From Dyadobacter sp. CY345 (GTDB lineage Bacteria > Bacteroidota > Bacteroidia > Cytophagales > Spirosomataceae): 64,000 nucleotides of DNA. The translations under genes were made by a program, and so were the position numbers. This document shows, piece by piece, positions 35,589 to 44,481 of this stretch. Location of the stretch: positions 496,001-560,000 of the forward strand of contig NZ_JAKFFS010000002.1 in the NCBI RefSeq assembly GCF_021502725.1, read 5' to 3'. Within the stretch, counting starts at the first letter, position 1. Each line of letters starts with the position of its first letter. The notes below the pieces were generated by a model. That model was not told where the DNA came from. It did not search any database and saw nothing but the letters and a program-made list of their open reading frames with translations.

Positions 35589-35770
35589 TGATTAATTGTT
35601 AAGGGTTAAATTTTAATGGTTAATTGTTAAGGGTTAATTGTTAATAGTGGATAATTGAAGTTTGTGTCCCAAAATACATTTGTGGTTTTCATGATTGCAT
35701 CCGTGATGTAGAATAAGTCTTAGCTTAGATCCATTCCAAATCAAACGCATTAACCCTTAACCATTAAAAT
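35589..35770. repeat. AT-rich inverted-repeat element without a gene
   Basis: Left end has tandem GGTTAATTGTTAAGGGTTAA; right end (35748-35770) has CATTAACCCTTAACCATTAA, its inverse. The ~100 bases between hold no gene. It is related to the ends of the four-helix-bundle unit at 18210-18811, as an empty or decayed version, and abuts the stop codon at 35586-35588. Confidence 0.7.
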
Positions 35771-35865
35771 CACTATCTTTGCGGAACCAATCAGATAATT
35801 TTTTCTGTTTGGATTTTTCAAACTAATCAAAATCGGAAGGCGTTCAACCTTCGCAGATTCCCGCA

Positions 35866-36984
35866 ATGAGTAAACACGGACGAATTTTGGTCGCCATGAG
35901 TGGCGGTATCGACAGCTCGCTTGCAGCTGTTATGTTACATGAGCAAGGCTACGAGGTCATAGGTATGACCATGAAAACCTGGGATTATGCCAGTAGCGGT
36001 GGCTCAAAAAAAGAAACCGGCTGCTGTTCTCTTGACTCTATCAATGACGCGAGAAGTATAGCCGTCGAACTTGGTTTTCCCCATTATATATTGGATATCC
36101 GTGAGGAATTCGGCGATTATGTGATCGACCATTTTACGGGAGAATATCTGGAAGGGCGCACGCCAAATCCTTGCGTTTTATGCAATACCCACATAAAATG
36201 GGATGCACTTCTGAAACGTGCCGACCGACTGGATTGTGAGTTTATTGCAACTGGGCATTATGCAAATATGCAGTTTAACGATGGCCGTCATTATGTTTCA
36301 AAAGGAATTGACAGCTGGAAAGATCAGAGTTATGTGCTTTGGGGTGTGTCTCAGGAAAGTCTGAGCCGTACAAAATTGCCGTTGGGCTATCTTCATAAAT
36401 CAGAAATTCGTGAAATGGCGCGTGAGCGTAACTTTATTGATTTGGTCAATAAAGCAGAAAGTTATGAGATTTGTTTCGTTCCAGATAATGATTATCGAGG
36501 GTTTTTAAAACGCAGAATTCCAGGTTTGGAAGCGGAAGTGGCAGGAGGAAATTTTGTCTACGAAGATGGAACAGTTGTAGGAAAACATGAGGGATACCCT
36601 TTTTATACTGTTGGTCAACGCAAAGGTTTAGGTATTGCGTTGGGCAGGCCTGTTTTTGTTACCGAAGTACGGAAGGATACGAATGAAGTTGTTCTTGGAG
36701 ATTTGCCTGATCTGTTCCGTGATGGAATGTATGTTAGTAAATTGAACTGGCAAAAATATGATGGCCTTAATAAGCCGTTAGAGACTGTAACGAAAGTACG
36801 CTACAAACACGATGGAACGCCGGCATTGTTAATTCCCGATGAACCGGGAAAAATCAAAGTTCATTTCCACGATGGCGTCAATGGCATCGCGCCGGGACAA
36901 GCTGCCGTTTTTTACGAAGGTGATGACGTTGTAGGTGGTGGCTGGATTATGAAAAACTTCCGTCAGGATAAGGAAATATTTTAA
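35866..36984 (+). CDS. mnmA: tRNA 2-thiouridylase
   Basis: 372 aa. Puts sulfur on U34 of tRNA Lys, Glu and Gln. PP-loop AMSGGIDSSLAAVML binds ATP; catalytic Cys pair in GRTPNPCVLCNTHIKW and YEICFVPDNDYRGFL; FYTVGQRKGLGIA is the conserved central loop. TATCTTTGC (35774-35782), next to the end of the repeat, looks like its -7 box, but no TTG lies 19 bases before it. Terminator at 37021. Confidence 0.95.
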   Translation: MSKHGRILVAMSGGIDSSLAAVMLHEQGYEVIGMTMKTWDYASSGGSKKETGCCSLDSINDARSIAVELGFPHYILDIREEFGDYVIDHFTGEYLEGRTPNPCVLCNTHIKWDALLKRADRLDCEFIATGHYANMQFNDGRHYVSKGIDSWKDQSYVLWGVSQESLSRTKLPLGYLHKSEIREMARERNFIDLVNKAESYEICFVPDNDYRGFLKRRIPGLEAEVAGGNFVYEDGTVVGKHEGYPFYTVGQRKGLGIALGRPVFVTEVRKDTNEVVLGDLPDLFRDGMYVSKLNWQKYDGLNKPLETVTKVRYKHDGTPALLIPDEPGKIKVHFHDGVNGIAPGQAAVFYEGDDVVGGGWIMKNFRQDKEIF

Positions 36985-37020
36985 AATAACTTTGGCTTGC
37001 AGTGAGCCGGAGAGTTATTA

Positions 37021-37066
37021 AAAAGCAAAATGAGTCAATTTTAAAAAGTTGACTCATTTTGCTTTT
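37021..37066. terminator. Bidirectional terminator between mnmA and rlmB
   Basis: AAAAGCAAAATGAGTCAA (37021-37038) and TTGACTCATTTTGCTTTT (37049-37066), a perfect 18-bp stem between convergent genes. Confidence 0.9.
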
Positions 37067-37092
37067 TTAATCCAAAAATCCTATAATCGGGA

Positions 37093-37875
37093 TCAAGAAA
37101 CTTTCGCTACAACACGTTGTCTCACAGCTTCATATAAAATAACTGAGCTCGCTACGGAAACATTTAACGATTCAACTTGTCCGTTCAAAGGAATTTTGGC
37201 ACCACTATCCGCCAAAAGAAGAAATTCTTTCGAAATACCATCTTCTTCTGAACCCATAATGATCACCGTAGGGATAGAAAAATCAATATCGTAAAGTGAT
37301 TTGTCTGTTTTTTCAGTACTTGCTATAATTTGTAATCCACTGTTGCGCAGATATAATAACGTTTCATACAAATTTGGTTCACGGCACACGGGAAGAAAGT
37401 TCAACGCACCTGATGAAGTTTTCATCGCATCTGCATTGATTTGTGCTCCACCTTTTGTCGGAACAATCAATGCCTGAACGCCTGCACATTCAGCCGTACG
37501 CGCAATAGCTCCGAAATTTCGAACATCCGTTACGCGGTCTAATAATAACAAAAGAGGCGTTTTTCCTTCTTCGTATACTTGCGTCAGCACATTATGCAAA
37601 GGCATATACTGAATTGGGGATACAAAGGCGATCACACCCTGGTGATTTTTTCTGGTAACTCTGTTTAGTTTTTCTACCGGCACACGCTGATAAGGAATTC
37701 CAAGCTCCTTAGCGGTCTTTTCAATTTCATTAAGACCTAATTCTCTTTGAATAAATAAACGTTCGATCTCTTTGCCTGAACGAAGTGTTTCCAGTACAGA
37801 TTGTGTACCAAAAACCATGTCGGCTTGTGACGGACGAGGGGCGGGCTTTCTTAGCGTATAGTTCCGTTTCTCCAT
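37093..37875 (-). CDS. rlmB: 23S rRNA 2'-O-methyltransferase, RlmB type
   Basis: 260 aa from ATG 37875. SpoU family with N-terminal L30e-like domain: MVFGTQSVLETL, then DRVTDVRNFGAIARTAECAG (motif 1), IIMGSEEDGIS (motif 2) and PLNGQVESLNVSVASSVIL (motif 3). RlmB methylates G2251 of 23S rRNA. Its start codon lies inside the 3' end of the GWxTD gene (25-base overlap), so the two are translationally linked. A second SpoU enzyme is at 594. Confidence 0.88.
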   Translation of the reverse strand: MEKRNYTLRKPAPRPSQADMVFGTQSVLETLRSGKEIERLFIQRELGLNEIEKTAKELGIPYQRVPVEKLNRVTRKNHQGVIAFVSPIQYMPLHNVLTQVYEEGKTPLLLLLDRVTDVRNFGAIARTAECAGVQALIVPTKGGAQINADAMKTSSGALNFLPVCREPNLYETLLYLRNSGLQIIASTEKTDKSLYDIDFSIPTVIIMGSEEDGISKEFLLLADSGAKIPLNGQVESLNVSVASSVILYEAVRQRVVAKVS

Positions 37876-39140
37876 GCTTCTACAATAGGGTACCAAATTG
37901 GCTGATATTCGGCATAGCGAACGAGCTCATAATGGTCATCTACGAATTGATTTGTTCTGCGATTAAAAGTAAAATTAACATTCTGTGCATTAGCACGTTG
38001 ATCATAAGTCCATACTTCCCGGTCTTTGCTTCTCTGCACTTTATCCGGTGGGCCAAGGACAATAAAGATCATTCCTTTATCAGTTTTCCAGCCTTCTTTG
38101 TAGCTGGTAAATAATTGATTTGCCTCTTCAACCCGATTATAGAATGACCGGATGGACTGCTGAGCCAGGGGCGCATTTCCGTTCATCAGCGTCAGCCAGT
38201 ATTTGTCGAGGGATTTTTTAAATTCTTCTGTTTTTTTGATTTCGTTGATTTCAGTATTTGTGCTCATGTAAACCAACGGTTCGAGCAACAATTCCGGTTT
38301 TGTCAGCTTTGGAAATCTTTCATTCACAACTAACAATCCCAATCCCTCTGACTGCGTAGTATCTGCAAAAATATTGTATAAGCCTTCTTTTGTAAATTGA
38401 ATCTTCTCATTCGTATTGATAGTAAAAGTGCTATCAATAGTCAATGATTTAGAAATTCCACTTTTAGGAGCCGTGTTCATCGGAGAACTTGCCGGTTCAA
38501 AACTGTGTCCATAATAAAATACGTGGAGCGTTCCTGGTTCTTGCGTTAGTCGCTTAACTGTAAAAGGCGTATTTGTGTTGATATAGTGTCTTTGTAAAGG
38601 CTCAGCACTTGCATCCGTATAAATTCCGTACAATTCACTGGCAGATTGTTTTTTAAACCGAATGGTCAGGTCATTCAAAACTTTTTTCAGCGTTCCTGTC
38701 TGACTGATTTCACTTAACAACACGCCCGTTTCTTTATTCGGACTTTTAATGTCAAAACCGATGACTATTTTGTCTCCTAGTTTTGTCACATTTGTTGAAT
38801 CAAGTTTGATATTGCCATAACCCAGACGCTCTCTCGTTCCATAATCCGAATAAATAACATAATTCAGGTTATAAAGCCGGATGAAATCACTGGCAGCTAT
38901 GGAACTCTTGCCTTTCAGGGCATCTACGTATAAGAAAACACGTGTTTGCGTTGTGTCCTTAATCAAATACTTACTTTGGATAGCTACAAGAGACAATTCT
39001 TCAGGTGCAGAAATTGTTTCCGGGTTCGACATACGAACTTCCGCCTCAGGGATTTTTTTCATTGTTTTATTGGAGGACGAACATCCCACAACGAACAATG
39101 CTGACAGCAGAGAAAGGTAAATTCTAAAAGTTGTTTTCAT
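37851..39140 (-). CDS. GWxTD-domain lipoprotein
   Basis: 429 aa from ATG 39140; lipobox VVGC in LSALFVVGCSSS. The N-terminal ~300 residues are beta-rich and unassigned; the domain that gives the family its name lies in LFTSYKEGWKTDKGMIFIVL, followed by GPPDKVQRSKDREVWTYDQR. The family occurs in Bacteroidota and Chlorobi; its role is unknown. The gene overlaps rlmB by 25 bases, an odd pairing of a surface lipoprotein with an rRNA methylase. Confidence 0.88.
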   Translation of the reverse strand: MKTTFRIYLSLLSALFVVGCSSSNKTMKKIPEAEVRMSNPETISAPEELSLVAIQSKYLIKDTTQTRVFLYVDALKGKSSIAASDFIRLYNLNYVIYSDYGTRERLGYGNIKLDSTNVTKLGDKIVIGFDIKSPNKETGVLLSEISQTGTLKKVLNDLTIRFKKQSASELYGIYTDASAEPLQRHYINTNTPFTVKRLTQEPGTLHVFYYGHSFEPASSPMNTAPKSGISKSLTIDSTFTINTNEKIQFTKEGLYNIFADTTQSEGLGLLVVNERFPKLTKPELLLEPLVYMSTNTEINEIKKTEEFKKSLDKYWLTLMNGNAPLAQQSIRSFYNRVEEANQLFTSYKEGWKTDKGMIFIVLGPPDKVQRSKDREVWTYDQRANAQNVNFTFNRRTNQFVDDHYELVRYAEYQPIWYPIVEAWRNGTIR

Positions 39141-39212
39141 ATACCAGATATCTTCATTTGTCAAATAACGAACGAAGCACCAAATTTACCCAATAAAAAT
39201 GGAAGAAAATTA

Positions 39213-40103
39213 TTATTCTGATTTCTTGGGAGTGTTATTGGCACTTTTTATTTGATTTTCAATCGCGTCCCACTGCTCCTCGCTCACTTCTTTGAGGAAA
39301 TTGAATTGTCCGCCAGACAAAACTTCGCCTCCGTCAAGCGTGATTACTTCACCAGTGATATAGGATGAAAAATCAGAAACTAGGTAAGCTGCAAGATTGG
39401 CAAGTTCCTGATGATCACCAACCCTTTGCAAAGGAATTCTATTTTCAAAAGAAAATTTTTTCGATAATTCTTCAGGAAAAAGACGGTCCCAGGCTCCCTT
39501 GGTAGGAAAAGGGCCCGGAGCAATGGCGTTCAATCTGATTCCGTGATTTGCCCACTCAAAAGCCAGTGATTTTGTCATAGCCAAAACGCCAGCTTTCGCC
39601 ATGGCGGAAGGGACGACCCAACCTGAACCTGTCCAGGCATACGTTGTAGATATATTTAAGACCGTTCCTTTTATATTATTATCAATCCAATATTTGCCCA
39701 AAGCCAGCGTGAAATAATAGGTTCCGCGTAAAACAATATCAACAACCGTGTCTACTGCTTTATATGAGAGCCTTTCGGTCGGGCTGATAAAATTCCCTGC
39801 GGAATTATTGACCAGTACATCAACTTGTCCGAAACGTTCAATGGATTTGGCGATAACGTTTTCAATTTCCTCAGTTTTGCGAACGTCACAAGCAACGGGC
39901 AGAATTTTACCACCGGTTGAATCTTCCAGTTCTTTGGATGTAGCTTCCAGAACTTCCAGGCGACGGCTGCAAATAACGACGTTGGCTCCCAATTTAAGGA
40001 AATATGTAGCCATCGATTTTCCCAAACCTGTCCCGCCACCGGTAACGATTATCGTTTTGTTATCAAGCGAACCTTCACGAAGCATTCCTTCTTTATATGA
40101 CAT
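39213..40103 (-). CDS. 2,4-dienoyl-CoA reductase-like SDR
   Basis: 296 aa. TGGGTGLGKSMATYF for the cofactor, NNSAGNFISPTERLS and SAMAKAGVLAMTKSLAFEWA. The usual Tyr of Tyr-x3-Lys is Ser here, leaving Lys, as in DECR-type reductases; PGPFPTKGAWDRLFP and GGQFNFL fit the same group. It would reduce 2,4-dienoyl-CoA during breakdown of unsaturated fatty acids. Stands alone on the minus strand. Confidence 0.85.
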   Translation of the reverse strand: MSYKEGMLREGSLDNKTIIVTGGGTGLGKSMATYFLKLGANVVICSRRLEVLEATSKELEDSTGGKILPVACDVRKTEEIENVIAKSIERFGQVDVLVNNSAGNFISPTERLSYKAVDTVVDIVLRGTYYFTLALGKYWIDNNIKGTVLNISTTYAWTGSGWVVPSAMAKAGVLAMTKSLAFEWANHGIRLNAIAPGPFPTKGAWDRLFPEELSKKFSFENRIPLQRVGDHQELANLAAYLVSDFSSYITGEVITLDGGEVLSGGQFNFLKEVSEEQWDAIENQIKSANNTPKKSE

Positions 40104-40620
40104 TAGTGTGAGTTTAAGTTAGTTGATTATTAATCTGATGACCAGGGTGTTTGAAAGAAAATAAAAAATTATTTTTAATATGTTGATGAAGTGTAATGGT
40201 ATGCATGCATACCATTACAAATATATTATTTACTTTTAGTATATAAACTATTTCATGAAAATTTTTATTAAAAATAGAATTTTATCGATGATTCTTTTGT
40301 GCGAAGTTTGAAGGTATTTTGACTAAGATTGCGAATTGAAGAAATGAGAAATTCAGGCGCAAAGTGAAATGTTTTCTAAAAACGATCAGAATATTATAAT
40401 GTAATCCTGATGCAATACTCCTGGCCACGTTACTAATCCCCGGATTCAAGATAAAGAAATACTAGAATCCGTTGCGTGAGAAGAAACTTAAAATTATTGC
40501 GGTGCGCTGCACCTTGGATTGGAGGTGCAGCGCACCGCAATATTTTTAGCAAAAAAGTTCTGGTTTTGACTCTCGGGTCTGGTGCAGAGCACCCTGATAA
40601 TTGTAGCACAATCATGCGCC
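40104..40620. other. 517-bp spacer with long palindrome, otherwise empty
   Basis: AT-rich with no convincing gene. The palindrome at 40497-40540 and the shorter GGTGC-AGA-GCACC (40581-40593) are the only structure seen. Short open frames across the palindrome are symmetric artefacts. Confidence 0.6.
40497..40540. repeat. 18-bp-arm palindrome with G/C-rich core
   Basis: TTGCGGTGCGCTGCACCT (40497-40514) and AGGTGCAGCGCACCGCAA (40523-40540) around TGGATTGG; the arms go on imperfectly by about six more A/T bases each side. It is far more G/C-rich than its surroundings. Lies between genes ending at 40103 and 40621, too long and without a T-run for a simple terminator; likely a REP-type element. 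Confidence 0.85.
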
Positions 40621-41541
40621 CTACTGTTGAGCCAGCAAATACAAGGCAGCCATTCTCACCGCCACGCCATTTTCTACCTGATTTAAAATAATGGAATGAG
40701 ATGAATCCGCAGCATCTGAGGAAAGTTCGACTCCGCGATTTATTGGTCCTGGATGCATTAGTATAATTTCTTTATCCAATTCGTCAAGCATTGCTTTTGT
40801 TATACCAAAATAAAGCGAATATTCTCTAAGCGAAGGGAAGTACTTTATTTGCTGTCTTTCAAGCTGGATTCGAAGGACATTGGCAACATCACACCATTGA
40901 AGTGCTTCTTTAACATCATGTCCGATTTTCACGCCAAGGTCTGCAAGATATTTTGGAATAAGGGTAGAAGGGCCGCAAACCATCACCTCTGCACCAAGTT
41001 TTTGAAGACAAAATATGTTAGATAATGCTACACGTGAGTGAAGGATGTCACCAATAATTGCTATTTTCTTGCCTGCCAGATCTCCCAGTTTTTCTTTCAT
41101 TGAAAATGCATCCAACAAAGCTTGCGTCGGATGTTCGTGCGTTCCATCACCTGCGTTAATCACATTGGCGGGGATTCTGCTCGAAAGATAATGTGGCGCT
41201 CCCGGGCTGCTATGCCGCATAACGATCATATCCACTTTCATTGCCAGAATGTTATTTACTGTATCCAGCAAAGTTTCACCCTTTTTAACAGAACTGCCGG
41301 AAGCGGAAAAATTAACAACGTCTGCCGACAATCTTTTTTCTGCGAGCTCGAATGAGAGTCTTGTACGGGTTGAGTTTTCGAAAAAAACATTCGCTATTGT
41401 AATATCGCGAAGCGAAGGGACTTTCTTGATGGGTCGGTTTATTACTTCCTTAAATTGGGTTGCAGTATCTAAAATTGTATGAATGTCATTCTCGTTCAGG
41501 TTTTTAATTCCAAGTAAGTGCCGAACCGAAAGTTTTGTCAT
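40621..41541 (-). CDS. pyrB: Aspartate carbamoyltranscarbamylase catalytic subunit
   Basis: 306 aa. Carbamoyl phosphate + aspartate to carbamoylaspartate, the committed step of pyrimidine synthesis. FENSTRTRLSFELAEKRL (carbamoyl phosphate loop), VMRHSSPGAPHYL, GDGTHEHPTQALLDAF and HPGPINRGVEL are all present. No pyrI beside it. A strong promoter is directly upstream, with a leader of only about 15 bases. Confidence 0.96.
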   Translation of the reverse strand: MTKLSVRHLLGIKNLNENDIHTILDTATQFKEVINRPIKKVPSLRDITIANVFFENSTRTRLSFELAEKRLSADVVNFSASGSSVKKGETLLDTVNNILAMKVDMIVMRHSSPGAPHYLSSRIPANVINAGDGTHEHPTQALLDAFSMKEKLGDLAGKKIAIIGDILHSRVALSNIFCLQKLGAEVMVCGPSTLIPKYLADLGVKIGHDVKEALQWCDVANVLRIQLERQQIKYFPSLREYSLYFGITKAMLDELDKEIILMHPGPINRGVELSSDAADSSHSIILNQVENGVAVRMAALYLLAQQ

Positions 41542-41563
41542 TGCGTCAGTATAAGAAAGTTTT

Positions 41564-41595
41564 GCAAAGATAATAAGGAAGAGCCCAACCGCAAA
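41564..41595 (-). promoter_or_regulatory. Promoter of pyrB
   Basis: On the minus strand TTTG (41592-41595), 19-base spacer, TATCTTTGC (41564-41572): full match to the Bacteroidota consensus, 22 bases upstream of the ATG. Confidence 0.8.
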
Positions 41596-42074
41596 TTTGA
41601 ATTTGGAGAAAACTTTGATTCTGGCTTTTTCAGAAATATCGCTGACCTATTTAAAAACGTCGTAACAAGCCTTTTTTTTTAAATAATCTTATTTAATTGT
41701 AGAATAATTTTGATATTTGAAATAAAAGAATTAAATAGTTCTCTGGTAATTTGTTTAGAATAAATTCTATTGTTAGTTTTGATTCTGTAAATGGGTTACA
41801 ACACATTTATTTCGCATACCTCCTCTTAATTATCATCAAGGAAATTTGTTAGGTCCATTTCCAGACGGGAAGGACATAAGTTTTAATTCGACTATCGCCG
41901 AATGGGTTTGATGATATTTTCCCTGTTTCTAGTTCCTGACGATACTTAATCCTATCGGGTACTTCATGTCAAATTTTTTAACTGATGATTTTCATTCAGT
42001 GGAATGTTCTTGTGCCCAACTCACCACAAAAAATTGTATCTGTCGATGGGTTTCCATCATAATAACCACTAATT
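41596..42074. other. Spacer upstream of the T9SS hydrolase gene
   Basis: About 480 bases of AT-rich sequence without a gene, terminator or clear hairpin. A frame open from 41966 overlaps the next gene and shows no family pattern. Confidence 0.5.
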
Positions 42075-43799
42075 ATGAAATTAAAACTTTACACGCCGGC
42101 TTTCTTTCTGATGCTTTTCGCATCATCAGTTTTTGGCCAACCACTAAAAGTTGTTTTTCCGGTATCCCGGATTGTCTTGCAGAGAGACAATGTTAATAAC
42201 GAGGCAAAAGTAAATATAACAGGTAACGTCACTCCTTCGGTTACACGTGTCGAGGCGCAATTGAAAACCCGGCCGGGAGAAGGTGGGTCAGCAGTTGGCT
42301 GGACTACGATCAGTAACAATCCTAGTGGAGGGTCTTTTCGGGGAAGCTTAACCGGAAAGGGTGGTCGATATGATTTAGAAGTTCGGGCAATGAATGGAAA
42401 TTCTCAGGTTGGGAACACCGTTGTTGTTGAAAAAGTCGGCGTTGGCGAAGTATTTTTTATTGTTGGTCACTCTAATGCAGCTGGCGGTTCAAGTCCGAGC
42501 CTTGGAGCTTCCAGCGATATGGTTAGTTCAATTGACCCAATGCAAAACAATCCCGGACAATATGATCAGTATTTCAATACCGGTAATCCGGATTTGTTGC
42601 CACCTCTGAAATTCACTCAGCTATGCGGGAGTTGCGGTATGGCGCCAGGGATAAAAGATATTTCGTGGTTTTGGGGAAGAGTAGGAGATAACCTCGTAAG
42701 AAGTCTGAATGTTCCAGTGCTTTTTTATAGTGCGGCTTTCGGAGGAACAAATATGGAGCAAACTTACATGGCCGCTTATGATATTCCGTTCACCCATTCC
42801 TTTGTAAATTATAATATCCGGATGCCTTATGTTAATATCAGAAATGGCTTGCAAAAATATGTGCCGCAGACCGGCCTTCGTGCAGTTTTGTCAGGACATG
42901 GTGTAAACGACAGATTTGTGACTAATGCCGAATCTAGTTTCCGTAACAATACTATTAATGTGATTAAAAAAACCCGTGCAGAATCCGGATATAGTGATTT
43001 ACCATGGATGGTTGCCATTTCAGGTTGGGCAGACGGTAGAATTGATTATCTCGAAAATGCACAGAGATCAATTATTTTAAGTACAGCGGAAGTATGGCAG
43101 GGCGCCAATTTGAATAATGTAGGAAACTGGGGAAGAAATGATGACAAAGTGCATTTTAACACAGTCGGACAAGGAGCTGCTGCAGAGGAGTGGTCAAATG
43201 CTATTTTGGCGAATAACTTTCTTTCGAATAGCAAACCGTTGCAGGCAAAAACTCCTGACCTTCCGACCCCGCTTCCTGTAACGCTTGTCAAGTTCCAGGG
43301 AAAATCAATAGAGGGCGGGAAAAACCTGCTGGAATGGGCTACTACTTCTGAAACGAACAATGACCACTTTGAGATCGAGCGGAGTCAGGATGCTGTCGAT
43401 TTTGAAACAATAGGGATAAGGGCCGGTGAAGGCACAACAAAAAGTTTGATTGAGTATAGTTTTACTGATGAAAAACCGTTTGACGACATCGTATATTACC
43501 GCTTAAAACAAGTTGATATTGATGGCACAACGGCTTTTTCAAGAATAATTGCGATCATGAAAGCCGAGCAGAAAAATTCGGATTATATTTATCCAAACCC
43601 AACCGGAAGTACTGTTGAAGTTGCCGCGGAAGGTTCATCCGTTTCTGAGGTTACCATTTTTGATGGAACAGGACAAGTTGTTCTATCAGAAAAATCTCCT
43701 AAGCAAATTGACGTATCAGGATTAACGAAAGGCAATTATATCTTGCAGGCAAAAACGCAAAGTGGGCGTACGATCCGTAAAAAGATGGTGAAGTTATAA
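42075..43799 (+). CDS. T9SS-secreted sialate O-acetylesterase-like SGNH hydrolase
   Basis: 574 aa. Signal peptide (FFLMLFASSVFGQ). Residues ~120-395 resemble the sialate-O-acetylesterase domain: GVGEVFFIVGHSNAAGG with Ser133 in place of the usual GQSN serine, and DDKVHFNTVGQ with the Asp-x2-His pair. A fibronectin-like segment follows (LEWATTSETNNDHFEIERS), then the Por-type C-terminal domain with YIYPNP and a KKMVKL end, the signal for the type IX system. It is thus exported to the surface or medium, probably to deacetylate glycans. Substrate unknown. Confidence 0.82.
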   Translation: MKLKLYTPAFFLMLFASSVFGQPLKVVFPVSRIVLQRDNVNNEAKVNITGNVTPSVTRVEAQLKTRPGEGGSAVGWTTISNNPSGGSFRGSLTGKGGRYDLEVRAMNGNSQVGNTVVVEKVGVGEVFFIVGHSNAAGGSSPSLGASSDMVSSIDPMQNNPGQYDQYFNTGNPDLLPPLKFTQLCGSCGMAPGIKDISWFWGRVGDNLVRSLNVPVLFYSAAFGGTNMEQTYMAAYDIPFTHSFVNYNIRMPYVNIRNGLQKYVPQTGLRAVLSGHGVNDRFVTNAESSFRNNTINVIKKTRAESGYSDLPWMVAISGWADGRIDYLENAQRSIILSTAEVWQGANLNNVGNWGRNDDKVHFNTVGQGAAAEEWSNAILANNFLSNSKPLQAKTPDLPTPLPVTLVKFQGKSIEGGKNLLEWATTSETNNDHFEIERSQDAVDFETIGIRAGEGTTKSLIEYSFTDEKPFDDIVYYRLKQVDIDGTTAFSRIIAIMKAEQKNSDYIYPNPTGSTVEVAAEGSSVSEVTIFDGTGQVVLSEKSPKQIDVSGLTKGNYILQAKTQSGRTIRKKMVKL

Positions 43800-43820
43800 T
43801 CTCAGGAAAATTTTAAAAGT

Positions 43821-43863
43821 CGTGTTACCGGATCAATTTATTGATTTAGTAACACGATTTTTG
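43821..43863 (+). terminator. Terminator after the T9SS hydrolase
   Basis: CGTGTTAC (43821-43828) and GTAACACG (43849-43856), then ATTTTTGTTTT. The 20-base loop is AT-rich. Confidence 0.7.
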
Positions 43864-43947
43864 TTTTGAACGCAATACAAATAAAATCCTGATGTTCTGA
43901 CTAAATTGTTTAATTATGCAAAAAGAGAGAATTAAGATTAAGAATAA

Positions 43948-44394
43948 ATGAACAAACAGGAATTAGTCGAGTATATGAAGGGGCTTCTGGACGAGCGGAT
44001 GCAGGTTGCATGGGAGGCTATGGAAGCTGCACAGGATTCGGCAAATGATCAGAGCAAAAGTTCGGCAGGAGATAAATATGAAACGGCAAGATCTATGGGG
44101 CAGCTCGACCGTAACATGCATGCGCGACAATATGAGCAGGTCAGGCAGGAAAGGGTAATATTGGAACGAATCAGCGACGCAGAACAATTGTCACGTGGAG
44201 CCGTGGGAGCACTAATGGAAACGACTGCCGGATGGTTTTTTATTTCCGTAAGCCTGGGTGCTGTGAAGTTTAATAATCAAACCGTATTGGCAATATCATC
44301 ATCGTCTCCGGTTGGTTTGTCGTTTTTGGGAAAAGAGGCGGGAGACGTATTTCAGTTCTTGAACAAACCGCATAAGATCATCGCGATTTATTGA
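43948..44394 (+). CDS. GreA/GreB C-terminal-domain-like protein
   Basis: 148 aa. The N-terminal half is a helical coiled stretch (WEAMEAAQDSANDQSKSSAG, KYETARSMGQLDRNMHARQY) like the Gre coiled coil, and the C-terminal half (GALMETTAGWFFISVSLGAV, SPVGLSFLGKEAGDVFQF) has the FKBP-like fold motif SPxGxxLxGxxxGD. Homologues are often mislabelled 3-oxoacyl-ACP synthase. It may act on RNA polymerase, but the acidic tip residues of true GreA are not evident, so function is open. Confidence 0.78.
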   Translation: MNKQELVEYMKGLLDERMQVAWEAMEAAQDSANDQSKSSAGDKYETARSMGQLDRNMHARQYEQVRQERVILERISDAEQLSRGAVGALMETTAGWFFISVSLGAVKFNNQTVLAISSSSPVGLSFLGKEAGDVFQFLNKPHKIIAIY

Positions 44395-44479
44395 TCAGCT
44401 GTTGGCTATCAGCTGTCAGTTTTCAGACATAAATAGTTTTTGTCGAATACTGAAAGCCGACAGCCGACTGCCGATAGCT
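44395..44479. repeat. Imperfect inverted repeat after the Gre-like gene
   Basis: Starts right after the TGA stop. AGCTGTTGGCTATCAGCTGT at the left and CTGAAAGCCGACAGCCGACT plus GCCGATAGCT at the right are inverted relatives with about 70% identity. A similar element is at 48346-48432. Confidence 0.6.
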
Positions 44480-44481
44480 CT

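Noticed and set aside
35589..35660. Possible tandem-repeat array or CRISPR
   Set aside because: Short AT-rich TTAATTGTTAAGGG units without spacers; fits an inverted-repeat element.
40433..40691. Two short frames (60 and 71 aa) across the palindrome
   Set aside because: They mirror each other because of the inverted repeat and overlap pyrB; no coding signal.
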